From: Marinospirillum alkalitolerans | GTDB taxonomy: Bacteria; Pseudomonadota; Gammaproteobacteria; Pseudomonadales; Halomonadaceae | Assembly (NCBI RefSeq): GCF_045055655.1 | Contig: NZ_JBANFI010000003.1 | Coordinates: 349,178-413,177, forward strand | Reading direction: 5' to 3' | Length of the DNA stretch: 64,000 nt | Shown here: one piece after another, positions 33,892 through 42,301 of the stretch | Position numbering within the stretch: position 1 is the stretch's first letter | Layout: each line of letters opens with the position of its first letter | Translations under genes and position numbers: made by a program | Notes under the pieces: model-generated | The model's input: only the letters and a program-made list of their open reading frames with translations | What the model was told of the DNA's origin: nothing | The model's database searches: none

Positions 33892-34635
33892 ATGGCCTTT
33901 GTTTTCTCTTTTTTACGTCAACTACGCGATAGCCTGCGTGATCTCTTGCCCGTTGTACTGGTCATCGGCTTTTTTCAACTGGTGGTGATTCAGCAACCCC
34001 TGCCTGATCATGTTCATCTTTTTGACCTGCTCAGCGGCTTATTTTTTGTGGTGATTGGCTTGGCCTTATTTATTCAAGGCTTACAGCTGGGTCTGTTTCC
34101 TGTTGGTGAGGGCTTAGCACAAGCCTTTGCACGCAAGGGTTCCGCCTTTTGGCTACTGCTCTTCTCTTTTGCACTCGGCTTTGGTTCCACCGTCGCGGAG
34201 CCAGCCTTAATTGCCGTTGCTGCCAAGGCGGGCGAAGTGGTCGCTGAAGGTGGCTTGATCGCCAATACAGCCGAAGCTCAGCAAGCCTTTGCCTTTCAAC
34301 TGCGCATGGTGGTGGCCGCCTCTGTTGGCACGGCGGTGGTGGTCGGCGTGATACGCATCCTTAAAGGCTGGCCTTTACATCTGATGATTATTGGCGGCTA
34401 TGTTCTGGTGCTGCTGCTGACCCTTATCGCACCCACCGAGATCATTGGGATCGCTTATGATTCAGGCGGGGTCACGACATCGACCATTACCGTACCGCTG
34501 GTGACCGCGCTTGGCGTGGGTCTCGCCACAGCCATCAAGGGACGCAACCCGATGCTGGATGGTTTTGGCTTGATCGCCTTTGCCTCGGTGATGCCAATCA
34601 TCTTTGTGCTGCTGTTTGGCTTACTGGGCGTTTAA
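33892..34635 (+). CDS. DUF1538 membrane protein, module A first half
   Basis: A 247-residue polytopic inner-membrane protein (about seven hydrophobic spans) of the uncharacterised DUF1538 family. Key motifs: a GFFQLVVIQQ entry helix, GLFPVGEGLA, VAEPALIAVAAKAGEV, then YDSGGVTTSTITVPLVTALG and KGRNPMLDGFGLIAFAS. The AEPALIAVA and SGGVTTSxxTVPL motifs recur in all four DUF1538 domains here and probably line the substrate path. Start MAFVFSF follows AAGGAACTGT; the upstream frame extension lacks a site. First gene of a four-gene unit (DUF1538, DUF1538, P-II-like, CBS). It aligns with the N-terminal half of the fused protein at 45423. A regulated transporter or channel is inferred. Confidence 0.8.
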   Translation: MAFVFSFLRQLRDSLRDLLPVVLVIGFFQLVVIQQPLPDHVHLFDLLSGLFFVVIGLALFIQGLQLGLFPVGEGLAQAFARKGSAFWLLLFSFALGFGSTVAEPALIAVAAKAGEVVAEGGLIANTAEAQQAFAFQLRMVVAASVGTAVVVGVIRILKGWPLHLMIIGGYVLVLLLTLIAPTEIIGIAYDSGGVTTSTITVPLVTALGVGLATAIKGRNPMLDGFGLIAFASVMPIIFVLLFGLLGV

Positions 34636-34684
34636 CAAGGAGAAGTCATGCTGCTATTGAGGCCCTACCCTGTGAGGAAAAACC

Positions 34685-35461
34685 ATGCCCCTCGTTGAGA
34701 TACTCGCGGCCACGCTGCTCGATATTTTGCCAATTGCGGCCATTATTTTTGGCTTTCAATATCTGGTGATTCGCAAAAAGATCAAGCGCCTGAGTCAAGT
34801 GCTGATTGGCTTTGTGATGGTGCTTTTCGGGCTGAGCTTTTTTCTGCTCGGTCTTGAGCAAGCGCTGTTTCCAATGGGTGGTTTAATGGCTGAGCAGCTT
34901 TCTTCAGAGGCCTTCCTCCCCACCCTGCTGGAAGGGGCGCAGCGCCACTGGACAGACTACTACTGGGTTTACCTCTTCGCCTTCACCATTGGTGCCAGCA
35001 CCACGATTGCTGAACCTTCTTTGATTGCCGTCTCGCTGAAAGCTGGCGAAATCTCCGGCGGCACCATCAACCCACTGATGCTGCGCCTTGCCGTTGCACT
35101 GGGCATGGCTTTTGGCATTACCCTGGGCACCTGGCGCATCGTGATGGGCTACCCGTTACACTGGTTTGTGCTCGGCGCTTACATTCTGGTGATTATTCAG
35201 ACGCTGCGCTCACCCAAAAGCATTATTCCCCTGGCTTTTGATTCAGGCGGGGTGACCACTTCGACCATTACCGTGCCCATTATTGCTGCGCTGGGCCTAG
35301 GCTTAGCCAGTGCGATACCCGGTCGCAGCCCGATCATGGATGGCTTTGGTATGATTGCCTTGGCCTGCCTCTTCCCAATTATTACGGTGATGGGCTATGC
35401 GCAAATTGCTGCATGGAAAGAGAGGCGCAAAGCACAATCAGCTGCACTTTCACAAGAATAG
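34685..35461 (+). CDS. DUF1538 membrane protein, module A second half
   Basis: A 258-residue membrane protein, second DUF1538 subunit of the unit. It begins LLDILPIAAIIFGFQYLVIR, contains GLEQALFPMGGLMAEQL, TIAEPSLIAVSLKAGEI, FDSGGVTTSTITVPIIAALG and GRSPIMDGFGMIALAC. It matches the C-terminal half of the fused homologue at 45423 better than the first half (ILPI...FQYLI, NMAEQL and YLFAFxIG). So the two genes probably make a heterodimer equal to one fused protein. GAGGAAAAACC precedes the start; 49 bases after the first DUF1538 gene. Substrate unknown. Confidence 0.8.
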   Translation: MPLVEILAATLLDILPIAAIIFGFQYLVIRKKIKRLSQVLIGFVMVLFGLSFFLLGLEQALFPMGGLMAEQLSSEAFLPTLLEGAQRHWTDYYWVYLFAFTIGASTTIAEPSLIAVSLKAGEISGGTINPLMLRLAVALGMAFGITLGTWRIVMGYPLHWFVLGAYILVIIQTLRSPKSIIPLAFDSGGVTTSTITVPIIAALGLGLASAIPGRSPIMDGFGMIALACLFPIITVMGYAQIAAWKERRKAQSAALSQE

Positions 35462-35498
35462 ATGATCCACGGCAACAAATAGTCCATAGGAGTCGATG

Positions 35499-35849
35499 AT
35501 GCGCTTTAAGTTAATTTTGGCCTTTGCTGATGATGATAAAACAGACGCGCTATTGGATGCCGCGCGTGCGGCAGGGGCGACAGGGGCCACCATCATCAAT
35601 AATGCACGCGGTGAAGGCCTGAAAAAAACACGCGGTATTTTTGGTCTGGAGATTACTTCTGCACGCGATGTGTTGCTTTTTTTAGTTGAGGAGCATCGTT
35701 GCCGCCAGATTTTAGAAACCCTAGCCGAAGTCGGTGAGTTTGATGACTCCCCTGGAACGGGTATCGCACTGCAAATTGATGTTGAGGATGCGGTGGGTGT
35801 CAAACATCAGATCGCAACACTTGAAGAAAGCTTTAAATCTCACCAATAA
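35499..35849 (+). CDS. P-II-like signalling protein of module A
   Basis: A 116-residue protein with the P-II (GlnB) fold pattern: beta strand RFKLILAFADDD, helix TDALLDAARAAG, strand GATIINNARG, a short loop, then SARDVLLFLVEEHRCRQILETL. The loop where GlnB has the long T-loop with the uridylylated Tyr is shortened to EGLKKTRGIFGLE and has no Tyr; the usual B-loop TGxxGDG is replaced by SPGTGIA. It is therefore a non-canonical member, likely to sense a nucleotide or other ligand and to bind its membrane partner, as GlnK does with AmtB. Two adjacent ATGs occur; the second has the better spacing to GGAG. Confidence 0.72.
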   Translation: MRFKLILAFADDDKTDALLDAARAAGATGATIINNARGEGLKKTRGIFGLEITSARDVLLFLVEEHRCRQILETLAEVGEFDDSPGTGIALQIDVEDAVGVKHQIATLEESFKSHQ

Positions 35850-35861
35850 GGAAGGTTCTTT

Positions 35862-36260
35862 ATGAGCAATATGTCCCTCGTTCGCGTCAGAGATGTTATG
35901 CATAGCGGCTGTATTATGATTGATGGCCTGACCACCGTTGCCGATGCACTACAGCTGATGAAGACTCAGAATGCTCAGCTGCTGATCATCAAAAAGCGCA
36001 GCCAAGATGATGAATATGGTCTCGTACTGCTCTCTGATATCGCCAAGAAGGTACTCGCTGCCAATAAGGCACCTGAGCGAGTCAATGTGTATGAGATTAT
36101 GTCTAAACCTGTCTTAAGCGTGAAGCCGGATATGCAGGTTCGCTATTGCGCGCAGCTCTTTCATCGCTTTGGTTTAGCTATGGCACCTGTTATTGACAGT
36201 GCGGATGAAGTCTTAGGATTTGTCAGCTATGAAGAGCTGGTGCTGAAAGGTTTAGCTTAA
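35862..36260 (+). CDS. CBS-domain protein of module A
   Basis: A 132-residue protein made of one CBS pair: VRDVMHSGCIMIDGLTTVADALQLM (first) and YEIMSKPVLSVKPDMQVRYCAQLF ending APVIDSADEVLGFVSYEEL (second). CBS pairs bind adenine nucleotides and gate partner proteins, often transporters. GGAAGG precedes the start, 12 bases after the P-II-like gene. Last gene of the DUF1538-P-II-CBS unit. Its stop is only 9 bases from the convergent kdpE stop, with no terminator between. A regulatory role on the DUF1538 proteins is inferred from linkage, and from the repeat of the same trio at 45.4-47.7 kb. Confidence 0.85.
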   Translation: MSNMSLVRVRDVMHSGCIMIDGLTTVADALQLMKTQNAQLLIIKKRSQDDEYGLVLLSDIAKKVLAANKAPERVNVYEIMSKPVLSVKPDMQVRYCAQLFHRFGLAMAPVIDSADEVLGFVSYEELVLKGLA

Positions 36261-36269
36261 GAACAGGCT

Positions 36270-36962
36270 CTAGATCTCATCTTGAATAAGAAGCCGATAG
36301 CCGACACCTGGCTCAGTTGCAATCAGACTGGGCTGGGTTGGGTCATCACCCAGCTTGGATCTCAATCGACCAATCAGAACACGCAGATACTGACTGTCTT
36401 CGGTATGCGTTGGCCCCCAGTGTTCACGCAATAAAAAAGTCTGGGTAAAGACCCGACCTGGGTGAGTCATCAGGCTTTTTAATACAGCAAATTCCTTGGG
36501 TGTGAGCTTGATATTTTGTCCTGCCAGGTTGACCTGATGCGCCAGCGGGTCGAGCTGCAGAGCGCCCACTTGCAGCTTGGTCACGGCTTCTCCTGCAGAG
36601 GCATGAAGTGGCCGCGTTAAATTACGAATACGCGCCAATAACTCCTGAATACCGAAGGGTTTGGTCACATAATCATTGGCACCTGCATCTAAGGCTCTGA
36701 CCTTACCTGCTTCGTCGCTTCTAACAGATAAAACAATCACTGGCACTTGGCTCCACTCACGCAGTGCCTTTAATGCCTCCTGTCCATCTTGATCAGGCAA
36801 ACCTAAATCGAGAATCAGCAAATCTGGGGTATGAAGTGCTAAAGCGGCAAGGCCTTCTTCAGCCGTTGCCGCTTCAATCACCTCATAGCCTTGTGCCTTT
36901 AAACTCACTCTGAGAAACAAGCGAATTTGTTTTTCATCATCAATAATCAAAATGCGCGGCAT
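36270..36962 (-). CDS. kdpE: KDP operon response regulator KdpE
   Basis: A 230-residue OmpR-family regulator that activates kdp transcription when phosphorylated by KdpD. Receiver residues 1-120 with DDE near 8 and phospho-acceptor Asp in LLILDLGLPDQDG, and VTKPFGIQELLARI; winged helix about 130-225 with VNLAGQNIKLTPKEFAVLKSL (in parts) and YLRVLIGRLRSKLGDDP. Lies 31 bases after kdpD on the same strand and is the last kdp gene. A matching direct-repeat operator lies upstream of kdpF. Confidence 0.94.
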   Translation of the reverse strand: MPRILIIDDEKQIRLFLRVSLKAQGYEVIEAATAEEGLAALALHTPDLLILDLGLPDQDGQEALKALREWSQVPVIVLSVRSDEAGKVRALDAGANDYVTKPFGIQELLARIRNLTRPLHASAGEAVTKLQVGALQLDPLAHQVNLAGQNIKLTPKEFAVLKSLMTHPGRVFTQTFLLREHWGPTHTEDSQYLRVLIGRLRSKLGDDPTQPSLIATEPGVGYRLLIQDEI

Positions 36963-36993
36963 TTTTTTATCTCAGTATCGATAGACCAGCAAT

Positions 36994-39657
36994 CTAGGCG
37001 TTGGCATCCGCGGACTCGCTCTCTTCTAACTCAGTAACTGGCAACCATAGGCGAATGCAAGCACCGCGCCCTTGTGGGCCAGATGTTGCCTCTATCTTTC
37101 CAAAGTGGGCACTGATCATACCATGACAAATGGCAAGACCTAAGCCGCTGCCATAAGGCCCCCGATCATTACCCTCACCAGTGAAGAACATATCAAAAAC
37201 ACGCTCACGGTGTTCAACAGGGATGCCTGGCCCTTGATCAGTGACATCGATCCGAATCATCCCATGCTCTTGCCGTGCCTCAACGCGTACTTCACCTTGC
37301 TCTGGCGAAAACTTTGCGGCATTTTCAAGCACGTTCACCAAAGCCTGCTCAATCAGGGCTGGATGAACATGCAACAGAGGCAAGCAAGGCTCGATACGAC
37401 AAGTGAGTTTGAGGTGAGATGAGGAGGTTTCAACACGCCTCAGTGCCGCAGCTAATAACTCATCCACCGCCACCCAGTCACGCTCAATTTTGAGCCCACC
37501 ATGACCTAGGCGAGTCATATCGAGCAGATTTTGTATATAGCTATTGAGCCTTTGGCCTTCCGACAAGACCGCACTGAGTAGTAGATCTTGATCTTCTTCA
37601 CTCAAATCCTGGCGCATCGTCATCAGGGTAGTGGCCGAACCTATCATTGCGGTGAGCGGGGTACGAAGATCATGTGAAATAGAAGACAAAAGAGCCGAGC
37701 GTAAACGCTCAGTTTCTTCAGCCACACGCGAAGCTTCCAAGGAATGACTCAACTGTGCACGTTCGAGGGCTTGACTCGTATAGTGGACCAGGGTTTCTAA
37801 CAAGCTTTCAGTCGCTTGTTCTCCACCTTTTTGCGACCACTCTAATAAGAGAACACCCGCGACTTTTTCTTCAATCATGACCGGCTGACAACGCCAAGGT
37901 AAAGCATTCAGCGTTGGTGTTCCTGCACCACAGGGCTGGCAAGATTCGAATGCCCAGTTCAGTGCACCGATCAAACGCGGATCATCATCAAAAGAATCAT
38001 CTGCCGCCATGACAAACTTGAGATGCCCATCTTGCGAACGCGTGACCCACCCTGTCCGTACACCGATCATTTTCATAACACCTTGTCTGGCTTGCTCACC
38101 AAGAGCTTCTTTATCTGCACTGACTGCCAAGGAGCGATTAAAGTCCAGCAAAAGACGAGCATGATCATTAATGCGCTGTAAAGCCAAGAGCTGATGACGC
38201 AGCTGAGCCGCAAGATGGCCACCCATCAGTGCAACAAAGAAGAAGAACACGACAGTGAGCAACTCTTCTGGATGCTCCATCGCGAAGGTAAAGCGCGGAA
38301 TAGTAAAGAAGAAATTATATGCAGCAAAGCTCACTAAGGCGGCAAACAGTGCTGGCTTCACTCCCGTTTTCACCCCAACCCAAAGCACTGTCGATAGGTA
38401 AACCAAAGACATATTGGCCAGCGGCAACCAGCCGACTAAGCCAAAAGAAAGGCCCGTTGCAAGCACAACTGCAGCGAAAGCGTGGAAATAACCCCACCAG
38501 CGCGTTACCTCTTTGGTAATCTTTTTTTCTGTTGGCTCAGCTTCATCCGCTGTAAAAATGAGTTCAAAACCTTTGGCTTGATCAAGTAGCTGATAGGCGG
38601 TTGAGCGCCATTTGAACCAGCGTGAACCTTCACGACCTATCAATAGAGTGCTGGCATTGACCTTGCGCGCATAGCTAAGGAAGCTCTCCACACGATCTGG
38701 TCCATGCAGCTGCTGAACCTGTCCTCCTAGCTGCTCTGCGAGGCGATAAGCCTGGCTGACCTCTATACGTTGCTGTTCACTGGTATGTAAGTCTTCAACA
38801 AATACCACTTCCCAAGGAACTTGCCGACGCTCCGCCATTCTGCGCGCTGCCCGAATTAAAGCCAGATCTTGGGCTTCTCCACGCAATAGAGCCAAAAGAC
38901 GCATACGAACTGGCCAAGGGCCCAGCTGACCTTGTTCTCGCATCAGATGGATCACATCCTGATCTGCTCTTTCCGCGACCTGCTGAATAGCCAGCTCGCG
39001 CAATGCACTTAAGTTGGCGCTATTGAAGTAGCCCTCCAGTGCGGCTTGCGCTTGTTCGGGCATATAGATCTTTCCTTGCTCTAAACGTTGAATCAACGCA
39101 TTAGGCGGAAGGTCAATCAGTACTAGATCATTCGCACGGTCAAAAAGTGCATCGGGCACTGTTTCTTTCATGCGGATGCCTGTGATCGTCATAATCACAT
39201 CAGACAAGCTTTCCAAATGCTGAATATTTACTGCTGTCCACACTTCGATGCCTTGATCGAGGAGCATTTGGATATCTTGATAACGCCGCTGATGTAAGCT
39301 GCCCGGACAGTTTCTATGTGCCATTTCATCAAGCAGCAGTATCTCTGGCGCACGCTCAAGCGCACGCTCAAGATCAAACTCCTGAAACTGATTTTCAGCA
39401 TAGTGTACGGTTTTTAAAGGCAGCTGCTCCAAGCCAGCACAGAGACGCAGGGTTTCCACTCGATCATGGCTCTCTGCAACACCGATCACCACATCGCGTC
39501 CTTCAGCTTGCGCTTCATGTGCAGCTTGTAGCATGGCGTAGGTCTTGCCTACGCCAGGTGCAGCGCCTAAGAAGATGCGTAGCTGACCTAAAGCCGCCTT
39601 TTGGACTGATTCAAGCAAAGAATCAGGATCAGGGCGCTCAGCGTCATAATCTCGCAT
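36994..39657 (-). CDS. kdpD: Potassium sensor histidine kinase KdpD
   Basis: An 887-residue membrane kinase. N-terminal KdpD domain with Walker A GAAPGVGKT near residue 31 and LLDEMAHRN, then a Usp-like domain (about 245-365), four close TM spans (about 395-490), a GAF-like domain, the H box SSISHDLRTPLTAMIG and the ATPase motifs DQGPGIP and GLGLAICHGMI. It senses low potassium or high osmolarity and phosphorylates KdpE. The ATG at 39657 overlaps the end of kdpC and follows GAGAGGGAATAG; a longer frame upstream is rejected. Length matches the E. coli protein (about 895). Confidence 0.95.
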   Translation of the reverse strand: MRDYDAERPDPDSLLESVQKAALGQLRIFLGAAPGVGKTYAMLQAAHEAQAEGRDVVIGVAESHDRVETLRLCAGLEQLPLKTVHYAENQFQEFDLERALERAPEILLLDEMAHRNCPGSLHQRRYQDIQMLLDQGIEVWTAVNIQHLESLSDVIMTITGIRMKETVPDALFDRANDLVLIDLPPNALIQRLEQGKIYMPEQAQAALEGYFNSANLSALRELAIQQVAERADQDVIHLMREQGQLGPWPVRMRLLALLRGEAQDLALIRAARRMAERRQVPWEVVFVEDLHTSEQQRIEVSQAYRLAEQLGGQVQQLHGPDRVESFLSYARKVNASTLLIGREGSRWFKWRSTAYQLLDQAKGFELIFTADEAEPTEKKITKEVTRWWGYFHAFAAVVLATGLSFGLVGWLPLANMSLVYLSTVLWVGVKTGVKPALFAALVSFAAYNFFFTIPRFTFAMEHPEELLTVVFFFFVALMGGHLAAQLRHQLLALQRINDHARLLLDFNRSLAVSADKEALGEQARQGVMKMIGVRTGWVTRSQDGHLKFVMAADDSFDDDPRLIGALNWAFESCQPCGAGTPTLNALPWRCQPVMIEEKVAGVLLLEWSQKGGEQATESLLETLVHYTSQALERAQLSHSLEASRVAEETERLRSALLSSISHDLRTPLTAMIGSATTLMTMRQDLSEEDQDLLLSAVLSEGQRLNSYIQNLLDMTRLGHGGLKIERDWVAVDELLAAALRRVETSSSHLKLTCRIEPCLPLLHVHPALIEQALVNVLENAAKFSPEQGEVRVEARQEHGMIRIDVTDQGPGIPVEHRERVFDMFFTGEGNDRGPYGSGLGLAICHGMISAHFGKIEATSGPQGRGACIRLWLPVTELEESESADANA

Positions 39658-39658
39658 T

Positions 39659-40255
39659 CTATTCCCTCTCTTGAGCGACAAGTTGATCGAGTGCGAGATT
39701 AAGCCGCAGGACATTGACTCTAGCTTGACCAAGCACACCCCAAGTTGGTGCTTCTTGATGCGTGTTAATCAATTCAATGAGGTGCTCTAGATCGAGGCTT
39801 CGAGCAGCTGCGACACGCGGTGCCTGCAAGATCAAGGCTTCAGGGCTAAGATGAGGATCAATACCCGAACCTGAAGCCGTCAGTAGATCAGCGGGAACCA
39901 CTTGATTAGACACGGATAAAGCGGCCCACCGAGCAGAAGCTAACTCAGCCAGTTCAGGGTTGGAGGGCGCAAGATTGGACCCACCAACATCAAAAGGATT
40001 GTAATCCGCTGCAGATGGACGACTGGAGAAATAATGCTCAGCCTGAAAGGGTTGCGCAACCAAAGCGGAGCCAATCACATGGCCATCCTGCAAGATCAGG
40101 CTCCCCTGTGCCTGCTTAGGAAAAAGCCATCCTCCTACCTGGGTCGCTACAGCCGTATAAAGACCACCCAGCAGTAGCACCATCACCAGCGCTGTACGCA
40201 GGCTCATCAGAGCCTGCTGAGTCAAAGAAGTCGAAGAAGATAAATGTGAGTTCAT
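39659..40255 (-). CDS. kdpC: Potassium-transporting ATPase subunit KdpC
   Basis: A 198-residue subunit with one N-terminal membrane span (LRTALVMVLLLGGLYTAVAT) and a periplasmic domain. It stabilises the KdpFABC complex and raises its ATP affinity. Family marks: SALVAQPFQAEHYFSSRPSAADYNPFDVGGSN (as two parts), PADLLTASGSGIDPHLSPE and VNVLRLNLALD. Eleven bases after kdpB, with the kdpD start just after its stop. Confidence 0.94.
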   Translation of the reverse strand: MNSHLSSSTSLTQQALMSLRTALVMVLLLGGLYTAVATQVGGWLFPKQAQGSLILQDGHVIGSALVAQPFQAEHYFSSRPSAADYNPFDVGGSNLAPSNPELAELASARWAALSVSNQVVPADLLTASGSGIDPHLSPEALILQAPRVAAARSLDLEHLIELINTHQEAPTWGVLGQARVNVLRLNLALDQLVAQERE

Positions 40256-40265
40256 TTTTTAGCCC

Positions 40266-42290
40266 TCAAATAACAGCTGCGAGTATAAGATCAATGCACT
40301 TAATCGCGATAAAAGGCAGAATTAAACCACCTAAACCAAAATAAATCAGATTATTACGGAACAGCTGATCTGTCTTTAATGCTTTCACACGCACGCCTTT
40401 TAAGGCCAAAGGCACTAAAGCGGGAATAATCAGTGCATTAAAAATGACTGCGGCCAGAATGGCATTCTCTGGGCTAGAGAGATTTAAAATATCCAGCCCA
40501 GCCAAGGCGGGAAAACTCGCTGCAAAAAGTGCAGGCAAGAGAACAAAGTACTTGGCGACATCATTGGTCAGCGAGAAGGTGGTCAAGGCACCCCGAGTGA
40601 CTAGCAGCTGTTTACCTATCTCAACCACATCAAGCAACTTACCTGGATTGGAATCTAAATCGACCAGATTGCCTGCCTCACGGGCTGCCTGCGTCCCTGA
40701 GTTCATCGCCAAACCAAGATCTGCCTGCGCTAAGGCTGGTGCATCATTGGTGCCATCGCCAACCATTGCAACCAGTTGACCTTGTTGCTGATGATCACGA
40801 ATCACCTGTAGTTTTTTCTCTGGCGTGGCTTCAGCGATAAAATCATCGACCCCGGCTTCTGCTGCGATGGCAGCCGCTGTCAAGGGGTTATCCCCTGTCA
40901 CCATGATGGTTTTAATACCCAGCAGACGAAGCTTAGCAAAGCGCTCCTGAATACCGGATTTAATAATGTCCGCAAGAGCAATCACCCCCACAAGCTGATC
41001 ATCAATCGCGACCGCAAGCGGCGTAGCACCCGAACGTGCTATACGTTCGACTTCTTCCTCCATAAATGAAGGTAAATGACCACCTTGCTTTTTGACCCAG
41101 CGAGAAACAGCATCGACTGCACCTTTACGAATCGAGCGCCCATCCGCTAAATCAACACCCGACATCCGCGTTTCAGCGCTAAATTCGATAAATTGTGCTT
41201 CTTGGGTCGCCTCAATACGCACGCCTTCCTGCTCGATAAACTCAACAATCGATTTGCCTTCTGGCGTTGGATCGGCCAAAGAAGAAAGATAAGCCGCCTC
41301 ATAAAAAACCTGCTTACTCACACCGAGTGGCAGCATTTCATTGGCATGGCGATCACCCAGTGTGATCGTGCCAGTTTTATCGAGTAGCAGCACATCCACC
41401 GAGCCAGCGATCTCAACAGCCTTACCTGATTTGGCAATCAAATTGGCTTTTAAAGCGCGATCCATACCCGCAATCCCAATCGCTGGCAGCAGTGCGCCAA
41501 TCGTTGTGGGAATCAAGCACACTAAAAGAGCAACCAAAACAGGAATCGAAAGGCTAATACCTAGGTAATGACCTATAGGCATCAAAGACACAACCACCAG
41601 CAGGAAGATCAGCGTGAGTGCGGAGATCAATACAGAGAGCGCCAGCTCATTGGGTGTTTTTTGGCGCTGCGCACCTTCGACCAGGGCAATCATGCGATCA
41701 AGCAAGCTCGATCCAGGGTCATGGCTCACTCGCACCAAAATACTGTTTGTCAGCACCTTGGTGCCTGCACTGACCCCTGAATTATCTGTACCCGCTTCGC
41801 GAATGACAGGTGCGGATTCACCGGTGATCGCAGATTCATTTATCGTGGCCGCGCCTTGAATGATTTCACCATCAGCAGGAATAATTTCCTGCGCCTTCAC
41901 TTGAATCACATCACCACGGCGCAGCTGACTGGCTGCAACATACTCTAAAGCACCCTGAGGTGTCTGACGTAAAGCCTTGAGGTCATCACGAGCCGCTTTG
42001 AGACTCGAAGCCTGCGCCTTTCCTCGGGCCTCTGCCAGGGTTTCAGCGGCATTAGCAAATAGCAACGTAAAAAGCAGGATCAGGGTGATACTGAACTCTA
42101 AACCCCAGCTTTGTCCTTGCAGTAAATGCTGCATGCTAAACAAGGCCGAAATCACTATCCCTAAACCCACCACAAGCATCACTGGTTGACGATAAAGGTG
42201 GCCGGGATGCAAACGCAGCAAACTGCCTTTAATCAGCTCTTGCCAAGAGAGCCCCATCACTGGATTTTTTTCTACTTGATGACGATTCAT
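40266..42290 (-). CDS. kdpB: Potassium-transporting P-type ATPase subunit KdpB
   Basis: A 674-residue P-type ATPase that powers KdpFABC uptake of potassium. Phosphorylation site DKTGTIT near residue 303, TGESAPV actuator motif, and GDGTNDAPALAQAD hinge are intact; the KdpB-specific FSLTNDVAKYFVLLPALF is present. An ATG that overlaps the kdpA stop is four codons upstream, but GGAG spaced six bases before the second ATG favours 42290. Length fits the family (about 680). Confidence 0.96.
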   Translation of the reverse strand: MNRHQVEKNPVMGLSWQELIKGSLLRLHPGHLYRQPVMLVVGLGIVISALFSMQHLLQGQSWGLEFSITLILLFTLLFANAAETLAEARGKAQASSLKAARDDLKALRQTPQGALEYVAASQLRRGDVIQVKAQEIIPADGEIIQGAATINESAITGESAPVIREAGTDNSGVSAGTKVLTNSILVRVSHDPGSSLLDRMIALVEGAQRQKTPNELALSVLISALTLIFLLVVVSLMPIGHYLGISLSIPVLVALLVCLIPTTIGALLPAIGIAGMDRALKANLIAKSGKAVEIAGSVDVLLLDKTGTITLGDRHANEMLPLGVSKQVFYEAAYLSSLADPTPEGKSIVEFIEQEGVRIEATQEAQFIEFSAETRMSGVDLADGRSIRKGAVDAVSRWVKKQGGHLPSFMEEEVERIARSGATPLAVAIDDQLVGVIALADIIKSGIQERFAKLRLLGIKTIMVTGDNPLTAAAIAAEAGVDDFIAEATPEKKLQVIRDHQQQGQLVAMVGDGTNDAPALAQADLGLAMNSGTQAAREAGNLVDLDSNPGKLLDVVEIGKQLLVTRGALTTFSLTNDVAKYFVLLPALFAASFPALAGLDILNLSSPENAILAAVIFNALIIPALVPLALKGVRVKALKTDQLFRNNLIYFGLGGLILPFIAIKCIDLILAAVI

Positions 42291-42301
42291 AATCTGCTCC
42301 A

